Source: Microvelia longipes
Lineage: Eukaryota > Arthropoda > Insecta > Hemiptera > Veliidae
Length of the DNA stretch: 64,000 nucleotides
Assembly (NCBI GenBank): GCA_018340805.1
Contig: JACMZG010001863.1
Location: forward strand, 21,964,218 to 22,028,217
Direction: 5' to 3'
The notes below the pieces were generated by a model. It worked only from the letters and a program-made list of their open reading frames with translations, did not search any database and was not told the DNA's origin. This document shows, piece after piece, positions 1-20,260 of this stretch. The position numbers were made by a program, and so were the translations under genes. Position 1 is the first letter of the stretch. Every line of letters begins with the position of its first letter.

Positions 1-480
1 TCAGATGACCGATCAATTTTGTAATTTTCCTGAGGGTGGCATCCCCAAAATTTAAAGGGGGACCCGACCAAAAAAATTTTTTTAATGGCTCAAAATTCGT
101 TTAAGATCAAAAGAAGTTGTTTAGAACAATACATTTTTAAAAAATTTTTTGGGACGCAGCATCCCCTAAATTTATAAAGGAGTCCGACCCCCCCCCCCAA
201 AAAAAAAAAAAAAGAATAAAATACAACAAAACGTATTAAAATAAACTCAACGTCTGGAGATAAAATCATGTATGCACCTTAGGAGTTAAATGCTATTTCC
301 CCCTCGGAATTACCTCCCTCGGCTTTGCCTCGGGAGTTAAACACATAAATCCTTAAATACGTGATACTTTAAATACTAACTACTTAATTACCCTCGGCTT
401 ACGCCTTAGGAACCAGCTAACTGCCGAGGGAAATAATAACATTCTTTATTCCTTTGGTGCATTAATAACTATTATGTTAT
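1..480. repeat. Degenerate repeat-rich AT sequence at window edge
   Basis: Two diverged units lie at about 31-70 and 150-190. Both have a 'GCATCCCC' core followed by 'AAATTTA' and then a 'CCGACC' stretch. A second pair of 'CCCTCGGCTT(T/A)' segments lies at about 311-440. No exon is recognised. The stretch is probably intron of the kinase gene whose last exons follow. Confidence 0.4.
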
Positions 481-487
481 AAAACTT

Positions 488-752
488 CGCCTCGATCTCA
501 ATTGAAGTATTAGTTCTAAATCTCAATTGAAGTATTAGTTCTCAATCTCAAATGAAGTATAAGTTCTCAATCTCAATTGAAGTATTAGTTCTCAATCTCA
601 AATGAAGTATAACTTCTCAATCTCAATTGAAGTTAGTTCTCAATCTCAAATGAAGTATAAGTCTCAATCTCAATTGAAGTATTAGTTCTCAATCTCAATT
701 GAAGTATTAGTTCTCAATCTCAATTGAAGTATTAGTTCTCAATCTCAATTTT
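488..752. repeat. Minisatellite, about 25-bp unit, about ten copies
   Basis: The unit reads roughly AATCTCAATTGAAGTATTAG plus TTCTC. It alternates between 'CAATTGAAG' and 'CAAATGAAG' versions, so a higher-order two-unit period is visible. There is no coding potential. It lies in the kinase intron upstream of the exon at 940. Confidence 0.85.
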
Positions 753-939
753 AATCCAATTATCATTTAAAAAATAAGTTGTTAAAACAACATGAGCCTT
801 TATTTATAGTAAAAACTATGTTCTTTTATGTAATAATTTTTTTTCAGCGGTGAAATTTTGTTTCAGAGAATATAATGCACAATAAATCGATCTTTTGTAT
901 CGATTTATAAATTATTTTAATCAATCTTGTATTTTTCAG

Positions 940-2626
940 GGAAAATACAGCAAACAGTATTAAAGATATAACAGAAAATATAGGGGATGTATTGCACGAA
1001 CTATGGTACAGTACTAGATATAAGTATGATGTTATCAACCACGGTGAATATTGGTTGAACAATTTAGTCTATAAGTATGACAGCGATGGAAACGTGATAG
1101 ATATGAGGTAAGAACATAAAAAGAACCATAACTTTAAAGAGCCACGTAATAACTATTATATTATGCTGGTAGTGTCCTGTCAAGCGAATTTAAACAAAAC
1201 GGGTACAGGGCACTACGGAACTTTTCCGAATAAAATGTACACCTGTCATTCGATAAAAATTGAACTAATACTGATGATGAGATAAAACTTGGTGCATATA
1301 TTTGTCTTATACGTGTCTACACGCGTGCTAAATTTTAAATGGATCAAAACGTTTTTCGCGTTTTATGAATTTTCGAAATTTGCTGAGTCATTAATGCGAG
1401 TTAATGATGTCATAAAAAATGTATGACGTCCTGTTCTAAAGATTGAATTTTGTACAAAGTTTTAACTCTTTAGCATATATACGCTGGGTGCTACGATGAG
1501 AATAGACAAACGCACACATACACAGACTGACTGGTTTAACTTTGTGAAAACCACTTTAGAGGTAAGAAGAAATACAACTAAACAAGTTTTCGTCTCTCCA
1601 CTCATTATAATTACTAATAACAAAGCCGACTTTCAACCGTTAACGGTCATCATCAGTGCCTACATAACAAACAAAATAAATGAACAAGAACTTTTTTAAT
1701 AATCACCGGTAGGTTTTGTTTTAAGTTTTTGATATGTTTAATGTTTTGTTTTATTCTTTTAACTCTTCATGTATTTTATCTTGTTCATTTATTTTGTTTG
1801 TTATGTAGGCACTGATGATGACCGTTAACGGTTGAAAGTCGGCTTTGTTATTAGTAATTATAATGAGTGGAGAGACGAAAACTTGTTTAGTTTTATTTCT
1901 TCTTATCATAGCACTCCACAGCTCAATCCATCATATACTTTAGAGGTCTTAAAAACACCTGAAGCAGATAATTCCAGTGACATCCCGGGTTCGGATTTTT
2001 TGCAAACACAATACTTTTCTGTCGCGAGAGACTGAGTAAGACTGAAATGAAATGGTAATGTAACACGCAAAATTCTTTGCCATATCAGAGAAATGGTTCA
2101 TCCATCAATGACTCTTCATAATATGTCACGTCCCCATCGGTTTCGATGAGTTCTGACTAACTCATCAGGGCACTAATAACTATCGGTAATACTTAAGTTT
2201 AATTGGTGATGTTGCAGGATATTGGACTGGCAAGTAAGTCATTATAATTCACCTTGTTGGGACCTAGCTCTCTTTATCTTCGGCTGTATAGACCCCGACT
2301 TAAGACAACAGAATATGAAATTGTTATTAAAAATCTACCACGAACAGCTACTGTACTTTCTAAATACATTTAATTACAAAGGCAATATCCCACCAAGAGC
2401 TTATTTAGAGGATACTTTAGATGATATGTGGATACTTTGTTTTTTGGCTTCAGTAACCGCGCCTCCGTGGATGCTAGCGACGGCGAAAGAAGGAATTTAC
2501 TTCACCGATGATTACAGTAACAAGGAAATTTTAAGTAGCTTCCACATGCCTTGTTACCAGTGGTCTTCCGTCAGGGACCAGATGAAAAAAGAAGTCATTT
2601 ATTGGATGGAAATGGGAAAAATTTAA
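940..2626 (+). CDS. EcKL/CHK kinase-like protein, last two exons (partial gene)
   Basis: These are the two 3' exons, 940-1107 and 2218-2626, of an ecdysteroid kinase-like (EcKinase/CHK, aminoglycoside-phosphotransferase fold) protein. The acceptors are TTTTTCAG|G at 939 and GTTGCAG|G at 2217, and the donor is GAG|GTAAGA at 1108. The split codon AG|G restores one frame that runs to TAA at 2624-2626. The first exon carries the catalytic-loop region INHGEYWLNN. The second opens with the metal-binding motif as DWQ (commonly DFQ), followed by a PCWDLALFIFG helix typical of the family's C-lobe. About 190 of the usual ~400 residues are present; the N-terminal lobe lies left of the window. These enzymes phosphorylate hydroxyls on ecdysteroids or xenobiotics in the cytosol. 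The usual HGD catalytic aspartate reads as glutamate here, so activity is uncertain. The intron holds a dispersed repeat and a foldback insertion. Confidence 0.87.
1190..2040. repeat. Dispersed ~0.5-0.8 kb repeat family, copy in kinase intron
   Basis: The copy begins near a GGGTACAGGG(C)AC motif. It contains 'CGTCATAAAAAATATT'-like and 'CTGGGTGCTACGATGA' segments and a short CA-rich tract. It ends at 'TTTTTTGCAAACACAATACT'. Related copies are recognisable near 16,240, 17,085, 27,330, 31,630, 42,590, 47,280 and 59,610. The copy is split at 1563/1948 by the foldback element listed separately. No transposase frame is visible, so it is a non-autonomous family of unknown class. Confidence 0.7.
1564..1936. 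mobile_element. Foldback insertion with hammerhead-like motif in both arms
   Basis: This 373-bp insertion is flanked by an 11-bp direct repeat ACTTTAGAGGT at 1553-1563 and 1937-1947. Its two arms, about 1565-1690 and 1779-1904, are near-perfect reverse complements of about 125 bp around an AT-rich spacer. Each arm carries CTGATGA, a short palindromic hairpin (ACCGTTAACGGT) and GAAA: + strand at 1812-1837, - strand at 1656-1631. The long target duplication fits target-primed retrotransposition. A Penelope-like element terminus is my best guess, by inference only. Confidence 0.7.
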
Positions 2627-2787
2627 CACATAAGACTCATTTCGTAGCATGGTTTTGTTTCCATTTAGCACATACCATTTAGTCTCTTTACTTTAAAATC
2701 ACTGGTCATAATATTATAAACTTCTAGGTTATAAATTTTGTGTTGTAACCTTTTATGGATAAATGTAAAAATTGAAAATTTACAAAA

Positions 2788-2793
2788 AATAAA
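2788..2793 (+). promoter_or_regulatory. Candidate polyadenylation signal of the kinase gene
   Basis: AATAAA lies about 160 nt after the kinase stop codon. Other A/T-rich matches lie nearby (2,840-2,870), so the site used is not certain. Confidence 0.45.
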
Positions 2794-2955
2794 TCTATAT
2801 AATGTATGTAAAAGCACAAATAATACTAATTCATTATAAAATAAATAAAATAAAATAAATAAAAAAATAACAATATTTTCAAATAATTAATAAATAGCAA
2901 TTAAATAAAAATAATTAGAACCAAAAATAATTATGTATAATTTAAAGAAAGCTAT

Positions 2956-5200
<2,245 letters not shown>

Positions 5201-5227
5201 AAGACAAAATCGCTAAAAAGGGTTTTA

Positions 5228-5584
5228 ATAATAAACTGCGTAGGCTTCCGCGGTTGTTGTCATGAAGGGTTAGGTCTTCCGGTGGTGACCGCGTCAATGT
5301 AGATGAAGAATCCGACGTTTCGCTTCCACTGTGGGAGGCATCTTCAGGGATGTAGGACATCATGGATAGAAACGCAATGCTCTACAAAACTGAACTGAAG
5401 ATGGAGACGCTGCAGGCCCTATTTATACCTGTCTCTGACCTTGTCTTCGAGGACGAAGATTATAGCCATGAGAAGGGATAATAGGGTGACCTACATCCCT
5501 GAAGATGCCTCCCACAGTGGAAGCGAAACGTCGGATTCTTCATCTACATTGACGCGGTCACCACCGGAAGACCTAAACCTTCAC
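5228..5584. mobile_element. Second foldback insertion, 13-bp target duplication, hammerhead-like arms
   Basis: This 357-bp insertion lies between two copies of AAAAAGGGTTTTA, at 5215-5227 and 5585-5597. Arms 5263-5356 and 5490-5582 are reverse complements of about 93 bp. The right arm has CTGAAGA at 5500-5506, a GC-flanked hairpin, then GAAA at 5525-5528, followed by CGTC and, 18 nt later, GACG. Sequence and core differ from the element at 1564, but size, inverted architecture and long target duplication are the same. The motif resembles termini I associate with Penelope-like elements; this is from memory and unverified. Confidence 0.75.
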
Positions 5585-5599
5585 AAAAAGGGTTTTATT

Positions 5600-6740
5600 A
5601 GCTAAATTATTACTATCGATCATCACAGGCTTAAGATGACGATGAGAAGCTATGTTTTAAATCCTGATACACCAAAATGTTTCTTCGTAGATTAGACAAA
5701 CGAGATTACAATCTCGGGTATAACTTCTACGTCTATACCATTTTAAACCTACATCAAGTCAAAATAGTGAGTGTTTAATAAATGACCTAAAGAGCGATAA
5801 ACCACATTCTAAAGGTGGTTGAAAGTTACTGTTTGTCGTAATAACCATTATGTTGTTCACTCCCATAAAAATAACTACGACTTTCAAGTTCACTGCTATA
5901 AAAAATCACTTGAGAATAAATTTAGAAAAAAAGCAAGAATATTTTTACATATATATTTAATTAACTACAAATTCATATAAAAATTATGTTTAAAAAAATA
6001 AATTACAAAATATGAAAGTGAGATGGAACACTTAATTTAAGATAAATATAACATTTATAACGTACGTTTATATATAAGAATAATACGTTTATAATGTAGT
6101 TAAAAAATGAATTGCAACAATTTAAAACCTTTGATTCTAACTTTGATTTACTTATCACGTGTACACTGTTATGTCCATAGAGATATATTACTAGAGGTGC
6201 CCTTTTGGTTGACATTTAAAACATCGTAAAAGTAAATTGACCTTGTTTGACTATAATATAATCAAATAAACAGAAAAACATTATTTGTATACTTATTGGC
6301 AAAAAAATAGTTTTTATTTATTTATTTATTACATTAAATTATACAGTAGATTGTTTATTATACAAAGAAAAACACAAAAAAATTGTGAAAGCAGACGACA
6401 ATTGATTTATCATAACCTCATCAGACTCTTAGAGGAGGTTTTAATGAGGTTACAACAGAGCCTCTGAGAGCCCCAAAAAGATGGTTCAGGCCTCTTAATA
6501 AATTGATATAAGTTATGCCCCTCTAATAATATATATCTATGGTTATGACTGACTATTAAGTATCAAATATCAACTTTATTGAAATGAAAAGTTTCTGAAT
6601 TAAAATTGAAGTCAAATACTTTAGACAGTATTTTCGTTAATAGCCTTATCATGAAACATATCTATTTTTTATACTTAGCCCCCCTCCTCTCCCCCTAATA
6701 CCATTTGATTATAAACTATAAATATTTTGTGGAAACCCTA
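5600..6740. other. Intergenic sequence, 3' side of the methyltransferase gene
   Basis: No coding family is recognised. A minus-strand AATAAA (TTTATT at 6575-6580) lies about 170 nt beyond the methyltransferase stop and is a candidate poly(A) signal. A segment at about 6,410-6,510 has a diverged inverted relative at about 13,725-13,800, indicating another dispersed repeat. Confidence 0.45.
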
Positions 6741-6748
6741 TAAAAAAT

Positions 6749-13222
<6,474 letters not shown>

Positions 13223-13309
13223 CGAAGTTGAAAAATTAAATCTGAATTGAGTGGAAAAAGTGTTTTAGCTCGGCAGCCTATCGCCCCTTTCTATTTCATT
13301 ACATTAAAA

Positions 13310-14502
13310 AACCATTTGGTCATAGGATTTACAGGACCATAGAGTACAGTGAGAAACTTACAAGTCTGGTTATTTTAACTGGGGCTGGACAATATGCTTA
13401 CTTAGCAAAATCTTAAAATTATTACAACTATTTTACTTTTAAAAATTCCGAAAAATTTCTTAAATAAATGTTGTACGTAGTAGGAATTATACGTTTTTCT
13501 GGCAGCTGTAAAGTAGGCGCTTTACATTTTCAAAAAAGTTGGTAAAATGCGTATTAACCGTCTACGACAGTTTCGTAGATTTTTACTGTACCTACAATAA
13601 TGTCGCTGGTGAAATTCCTCAAATGTCCACAAGGCGGGCGCTAGTAGTTTACAACAAGGTTATGATATAACCTCCCTTGTTCTTTTTTTGTTTATCCCTA
13701 GAGATAAATTAGAGTGGCATAGCCTATCTAAACGCATTGAGAAGTCTGAAACATCTTTTTGAGGCTTTCAGGGGCTCTCTTTAACCTCATTGAAACTTCC
13801 TTCAAAAGTGAGTTAAGGTTATAATTAATAAATTTATTTCGGTGTCCCGCACATTGTATGTGCTTTGATTTCTATTTTTAACGTTTTACTAATAAGTTAT
13901 TATAATTTGGTACTGATTATTTGATTATATTTTAAGACAGGTTACTTAGTCGATGTTTCAAAATTTTACCTATATAATATCTCTATGTGTTTATCAAATA
14001 AATAATCGTACGTTTTTGTAAATGAAGTTTTGTTATTTTCGAAAATTGTGTAATTAATTATTTATTATTATCAAGTAATCATAGTCAGTGATTCAGACAT
14101 TGAATATTCGCCACCAAAATTGGAACATTTAACCAACGAGGCGATCGAAAGAAGTGTATCGGCAAATTTCTATACATTATACTGTTTTTCTTGTAAATAG
14201 TCGTTTACAAGAAAAAAAAGGCATATGCAACACGACTGGGAATGGTTTGTTTACCTCGGCTCCTTTCACTGTCTCGCTTCGCAAGACAGTAAATATGGTC
14301 TCCACGGTAAAAAAAAGAACTTCTTCACAGTCTTGTAACCTAATATACTATTTTTGGCTTTGGTCATTAGTTTCCTATATTGCTTCATTTGTAAGACACA
14401 GCTCATCGATATATCATTTACCCTCTCTTTCTCCAAACTGTCTCTCACTCATTCGCACTCTGTCATACTCTATGGACCTGTAAATCCTATGATCGAATGG
14501 TT
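13310..14502. mobile_element. Candidate TIR element upstream of methyltransferase exon 1
   Basis: A 44-bp segment at 13310-13353 (core CATAGGATTTACAGG) reappears in inverted orientation at 14459-14502. The two bound 1.19 kb that ends 90 bp from the methyltransferase start region. Interior open frames resemble nothing I recognise. Target duplication and superfamily are unclear. Confidence 0.5.
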
Positions 14503-14519
14503 CATAAATTTTATGACAT

Positions 14520-16230
14520 AAAAAATCACCCTTGGAATGGACTATTAGCAAAGCATCAGTCCTAATAGAAAATCAGTTAATAAATTAGGCAGCATATTTT
14601 TTAATTACCTTTTGTACAATAATTCCAATCAAAGTTCAAAGTTCCTACCTTGTCTATTCTACAAACAACTAAACTTAAAATTAAAATGACTTTAATTCCC
14701 TAATTAAATTCAACAAGGCCACCCCTCTCAGAACAATGAACATCTATTGAAATGATGCAATGTTTATTTTCAATCAAAGTAATTTACAGATTTATTTGAA
14801 TCTCTGTGAAATACAGAAATTAAATTTGCATTCTATACACTTTTCTTCTAGCATATAAAGTACTTAGTTATAATTTTTATAAGACCACTATACTTATTAA
14901 ATGTCAAAATGACAAGTGAATATTAATATTTATCACAATATGTAACGTGATTGATTAAATAGGACTATGTTCTTGTTAAAAATGTAATGAAATTTTTTTT
15001 TAATGACATCAAGTTTCTTTTAATGAAACTCAAATTATATTGTACAACCAGTCATAATTTTTTATAAAATAAACAATTCGACACAATGAACGAACTTTTA
15101 AATTAAACTACACTTTAAATAAAGTTATTTGGGAGTGACGTTTTACCATAAGTTCTGCGAAAACATCGAATCAAACAAAATCTAAAAGAATAATAGAGGT
15201 AATAGGTATGAAAGAGAAAACTAAACTAAGAAGAGAAATAATGTTGAATTCAAATAATGTGTGGGTGTGTAACATATAGATAGTAGCAACCTTGAGCAAA
15301 ATTTAACTATTTTTGATCCAGAAATCAGTCCCCCTTTTTTACATAAAAATAAAAACCGGGTACGGGGTAACTCTAAACATTTCTTCTTCATATCAAACAT
15401 TCCTTAAATCTGTTAAGAGTATGACTTTACCTCAAGAGCTCAAATTAACAAAACCCAATAAATAAACCATTTATTTGCACAAATAAATTTTACAGACACA
15501 AGTATTAAAAACTAGTTAATAATATTATTTAGGTGCAAAATCGGGCGGGGGGGGTGTCCTCACAGCAGAGGAATGTTGGTTAGTACTCCGCCTAGATAAT
15601 TAAATTTACTTAAATAATTAACAATTAAAATTATTATGTTACTACATCTGAAAGTTGTATCAATTTCATTTTAAATTAATTATAATTTTTTTTAAATTTA
15701 TATTCAACATATAATAATTAATTTTGTGTTTCCGCTAATTTAACAGATTGCATGATACAATCTAAAAAATATAAATAAGTTGAAAAAAATAACAATTATA
15801 ATAAATAAATTATAACATATTCCTATTTAAATAAAGGGTTAAAATTGTTAAAATTATTATAAAACTAGGCTGCCAAGTATGACCGCTGACATGTTTTAGA
15901 CCTTGGACAACATAGAAACGTAGTTCGTATTATTAAAATTTATAAAATTATTATTTTTAAAACATATTACATAATTTGGCTGGTTAAGTCATAATTTTTT
16001 AAGCTGTAATTGACCTTAAGTTATAAGACCCTCGAAATTGGATCAGATAATGATTCTGAGGTCCAGAGTAGCGAGAGCTAAGTAATACAACCTTAACCTT
16101 TGGTAATTATTATTTTGTATCAGTATTGTATTCTGAGGTCGGAGTAGCGAGACAAATGTTTTATCAACTTAAGCTTTGGATAATGGATAAATAATGACAC
16201 TTTAAGGACAAGCATAGCAAGTCCGAAGTT
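14520..16230. other. AT-rich intergenic DNA, no gene recognised
   Basis: No exon-like conserved frame is seen. Scattered pieces such as the CGGGTACGGGGTAAC segment at 15,358 look like ends of the dispersed repeat family. Confidence 0.55.
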
Positions 16231-16239
16231 GTAAGGAAA

Positions 16240-16640
16240 AGTATCAAGGTAGTCTGCACCCGATTTTTCACTCTATTTTTACCTTTCCTATCATCGATTA
16301 TATATGAAAAATCATAAAACGCGGAAACATGTTGCGATCAATTTAAGATTTAGCACGCATGTGGCTACGTATAAGATTTTCATATGTCCTAATTTTCATC
16401 TTATTATCAGCATTAGTTCAATTTTTATCAAATGACTTGTGTAATTTTATGTAAGCTGAGAATGAAACGAACGATTTTCTATCTGAGGACGAGCGATGCC
16501 TCCCCGAAGAGGTTTTGCAGAATAAATGTAACGACTTGTATATTCTGAAGACGACCAAAGCGAGTCCGAAAAAGGTAGGATGAGCGTAGCGAATCTGATG
16601 TGATGAAGAAAAGTTCTAAGATACCCAAACTCATTTTTTA
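16240..16640 (-). repeat. Dispersed repeat copy, inverted orientation
   Basis: It contains the family's 'AAAACGCG', 'GTTGCGATCAATTTAAGATT' and 'GATGAGCGTAGCGAATC' segments in the orientation opposite to the copy at 1190. Confidence 0.65.
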
Positions 16641-17084
16641 AAATTTTTATTAGAGAACATTTCTAAGGAAATTAAGCTTATTTATTTCTTTACTAAGCCA
16701 TTATCGCTTATCCTTTACTTATACTCTTGATCTAGTAGAAAATTTATAAATTAAATGAAATAAATATTTTATAAAACAGACATGACGTGTCGGTTTAACA
16801 AAATAATCTGCCAAACGTTGTAATCTACCCTTATATTATCACTATGTTCCTTTTATACTGTTACTTGTCGGATATAAGTATTATTTAGTTCATACATTTC
16901 TTCGTGCACAAAAACAGGAAATTCAACATTATCACTAGTGAAAATAATTTTGCATCAACATTGTACAATTCATTATATAGTTTCATAAAAATTTAAGTTT
17001 GCCTTTTAAAAAATTAAGATTATTTATTTCCCTTTAAATTTAAGATTATAAGTGAAAATTATCTTTACAGCAAAACGTTTTCAT

Positions 17085-17890
17085 TGCAATGGAACTGGTA
17101 TCAAAGTTTTATTTTTACTTAATAAAGGAAAAGTATTGTGTTAGCGAAAAAATTCGAAACCGGAAAATATGTCACCAGAATTATCCGCTTCAGGTATTTT
17201 TAAGACATCATCAGTGGCTTTCACGAAGTTATCTGTCGTCTGTGTGTGCGTGTATCTGTGTGCTCGTATATGTTTGTGTGTGTCTGCTATCATCGTATTT
17301 CCCTGATTATTATGCTAGAAAGTTGAAACTTTGTACAGATGTCAATCTATAGGTAAAGTTGTGCTATCCGGAAAATATTTTTTTATAACGTCATTAATCC
17401 GCATTAATGACTCAACAAAAATTTCGAAAATCATAAAACGCGTTAAAATGTTGCGATCAATTTAAGATTTGATATGCATGTAGCAACCATGTTGCTAACA
17501 ACAAGGCTAACTAATGTGCCGAGTTTCATCTCATTAGCAGCCTTCGTTCAATTTTTATTGAACGAAGTGTATATGTTTTTTAAAAAAACGTATTATAATA
17601 AATCGAAAAAATCCATTTGAATTTTGGCATAAGTGTATTTTTTTACGTAATAAGTAAGTACACCAAGTGTCGTTTCTAACCGAAAAGTATATCCATGATT
17701 TTCTTGGATCATAAAAGTTAAGAAGCATCGAGCGTGGTCAGTGCCCTGCATGGATGTCGCGTTGTAGTACGAATTTGACGACTTGTACAAATATATTCTG
17801 AGAACAAGTCCAGCGAACAGTCCAAAGTATAGAGGATGAGCGTAGCGAATGCGATGTGATGGGGAAAAGTTCTGAGGTACCCCGGACCAT
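17085..17890 (-). repeat. Most complete dispersed repeat copy, about 0.8 kb
   Basis: It runs from 'GGAAAAGTATTGTGTTAGCG' through a TG-rich tract, 'GTTGTGCTATCCGGAAAATA', 'CGTCATTAATCCGCATTAAT' and 'GTTGCGATCAATTTAAG' to 'GATGAGCGTAGCGAATGCG' and a 'GAGGTACCCCG' end. It has no transposase. The ends are not simple inverted repeats. Confidence 0.7.
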
Positions 17891-17899
17891 ATTTTTTAA

Positions 17900-19790
17900 A
17901 CTTAGAATCAATTAATTTATTTTTACGTTACATATTGTAGGTTTATTTGATCAGTGGTTTAATCAAACAGAATAAATATAAAATAATACTATGTTTCTGT
18001 AAGACCGTATGTTTCTGTAAGACCTTTCTGTACTACTACCCATAGGAATTTTGAATTGTTATGGTAGGTTTCTAAAGACCTTTCACAATGGAAACACGAT
18101 TTATCATCGAAAACAGTCGAAACCTAAAAAGGTTTCTCAAACCTTTTATCTATGTATAGCTTAGTCATTTCTATAGTCTATAGGTCATTAATCCTATGTA
18201 TGGCTTGAGAGCTAACACGAAAGAAATGCTATCTTCAGGGAAATTATTGAAAAATTTAAATGTACTCACATTTTGATTTTTAAGACTTCTTGATATCAAT
18301 AAAATATTTAACTATAGCTGTACTGCGGTGTGGTAAAATAAACGTAGATGTAAAACGAGAAAAATCCAGCAGTCACAAGCAAGGCTATTGTCAAGACGTA
18401 CCCACTAGTATTCATTTTAGATAAGGAAAATTTACTTTTTAGTTCAGAAATCTAACTAGACAAATAAATAGCCAAACACCACTAATTTAAAATCACAATT
18501 CTTTGGATTTATATTAACTACCGAAAACTTATCGAAAAACAAATTTATTTCAAAGCTAATTGGAGAGAACTTCACTCTAAAAATAGTTGGTCGCGTCTAT
18601 AAACTAGTAAGAAATTACCACTAAGAACTCAGAGGAAGAGATAACTGGTCAAACAAAGATTAACTAATCTATTGCTGAAGTTTCGAAATCGTTGACCTCT
18701 TATCTAGACTTCCGGAATAAGATGGCTCTGGAAATTTCTCACTGTGAGTTTATCCAATAATAGAAATTTTATCAAAAGACCCTAGAGTCTAGAGTCCTAG
18801 TATTGATAACTCACAATTATAACCGTTTTACACTATTCTGATGAGGATATTCTTTATATATTTTATTAATAAAATAATTTTTCAGTGGCAGTAAACATTT
18901 GAATAAATTGCCTGAACCACAGGAAGTACCTCAATTTTTGTATTCAGGCTTTATTCAATTACTGTAGTTGTAAAAATTAACTTACGCTCTTATTTTACTG
19001 CTCTATTATAAAGCAGCTTGAAGCAATGCAATGAAAAAGTAAAAAAAAACAACGAAAGAAACATAAATTTACACACCTAACAGAGGTCTTTCTCTCTAAA
19101 TTTTGACATGATAAGCAAAAGATTTTAACCTCCTTTAACAATTCCAAATAGCAAAATGCGTTTGATACTCAACAATGTTTTTATAAACATGCCTTAGAAA
19201 TAGTTTTAAGTTTAATTTTGCAAAAGGAATATTACATATTTACAGCAATAACTGGTTACACTGAAAAATTTCTTCTCTTGGAAAACTTTGTAATATATTT
19301 TACTATCCCCCATATAATTCATGAATTTTCATGGGTGACATTAATACTTGTTAGTTACTTAATATCAACTGATTAGCATGCATTTTCACAAAACAGACAA
19401 TTAAAAAATTATTAATTTAAAGATTATATATACTATATGGTTTACAATATAATATGGTATTATATAGATTATATATAACCATATTATATTATATATAATA
19501 TGGTTTATCAAATACTATTTCATAAAATAATATTAAAAAGAGTATATGTAATGTTGGTAGTAGTACCTTAATTGTTGTTGTGGTTTCAACTCAAATAGCA
19601 AAAAAGAAATTGAACAAACGAACAATGCAAATAAATGTCTAACTTGTTTACACTATAGCTGTTAAAATACGTTTAACATTGAAACAGAAATCACTACCAT
19701 ATTTTATAGTAAAGAGATAACAACGCTCGCTAATCACATCTCTGATTATATGTGTTGGTATGCATCATATCATAATTTATTTTTATAGTT
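17900..19790. other. Intergenic AT-rich DNA, no gene recognised
   Basis: A duplicated 'TATGTTTCTGTAAGACC' lies near 17,990-18,026, and a self-complementary TATATTATA block at 19,430-19,505. Nothing coding is recognised. Confidence 0.5.
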
Positions 19791-19802
19791 ATATTATGGA
19801 GT

Positions 19803-20260
19803 TTACTAAGAGCTCAGTTGGTTAGAGCATCAGAACTTTTCAAGGTCGTTCGTGTTTACTTCTAGCTTTAAGAAAGCTAGGTTCGAAGCTCAGTCAGGTC
19901 ACATATTTTCACTTTGCCTTAAAATGAGAGTGAAGCTGGTCCTCAGAGGGGTTAGGAGGATGGTCATTAACAAATAGGTCTCACGATAATTCTTGCTTGC
20001 TAATAATGGACATGCAAACTTGCTTCAGAAGCTACCAACACTTTAGAGACATGACGTGAGGTAGAGACACTCCTGAAGCCTTAGCATTGTAGGTTGGTGG
20101 ACGCTCTACTGGGAGATTGAAGAGATCTTTCAATGCTAAAAAGCATAGTACAAATTATATGCATACACTCACCAGTGATGTCGCAGAAAGCTGTTAATGC
20201 TGAATGGCACAGAGTGTGTCCCATGCATAGCTCACACTAAAGATCTAACTCCTGTTTCCT
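19803..20260 (+). mobile_element. tRNA-derived SINE-like sequence
   Basis: A tRNA-like head carries an A box (AGCTCAGTTGG, 19811-19821, continuing TTAGAGC) and a B box GGTTCGAAGCT (19880-19890) about 60 bp apart, as in RNA polymerase III promoters. The anticodon arm is expanded and the acceptor stem does not pair, so it is not a working tRNA. About 370 bp of unrelated body follows. No clear tail or target duplication is seen, so the right end is approximate. Confidence 0.6.

Noticed and set aside
844..1062. Minus-strand frame
   Set aside because: Antisense to the EcKL exon at 940-1107, which has splice sites and family motifs on the + strand.
1812..1840. Calling the motifs proven hammerhead ribozymes
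   Set aside because: The core boxes and stem II are present, but an extra base precedes stem II and I could not place stem III with a UH cleavage site.
19803..19895. Functional tRNA gene
   Set aside because: A and B boxes are present but acceptor and anticodon stems do not pair and the anticodon arm is too long.
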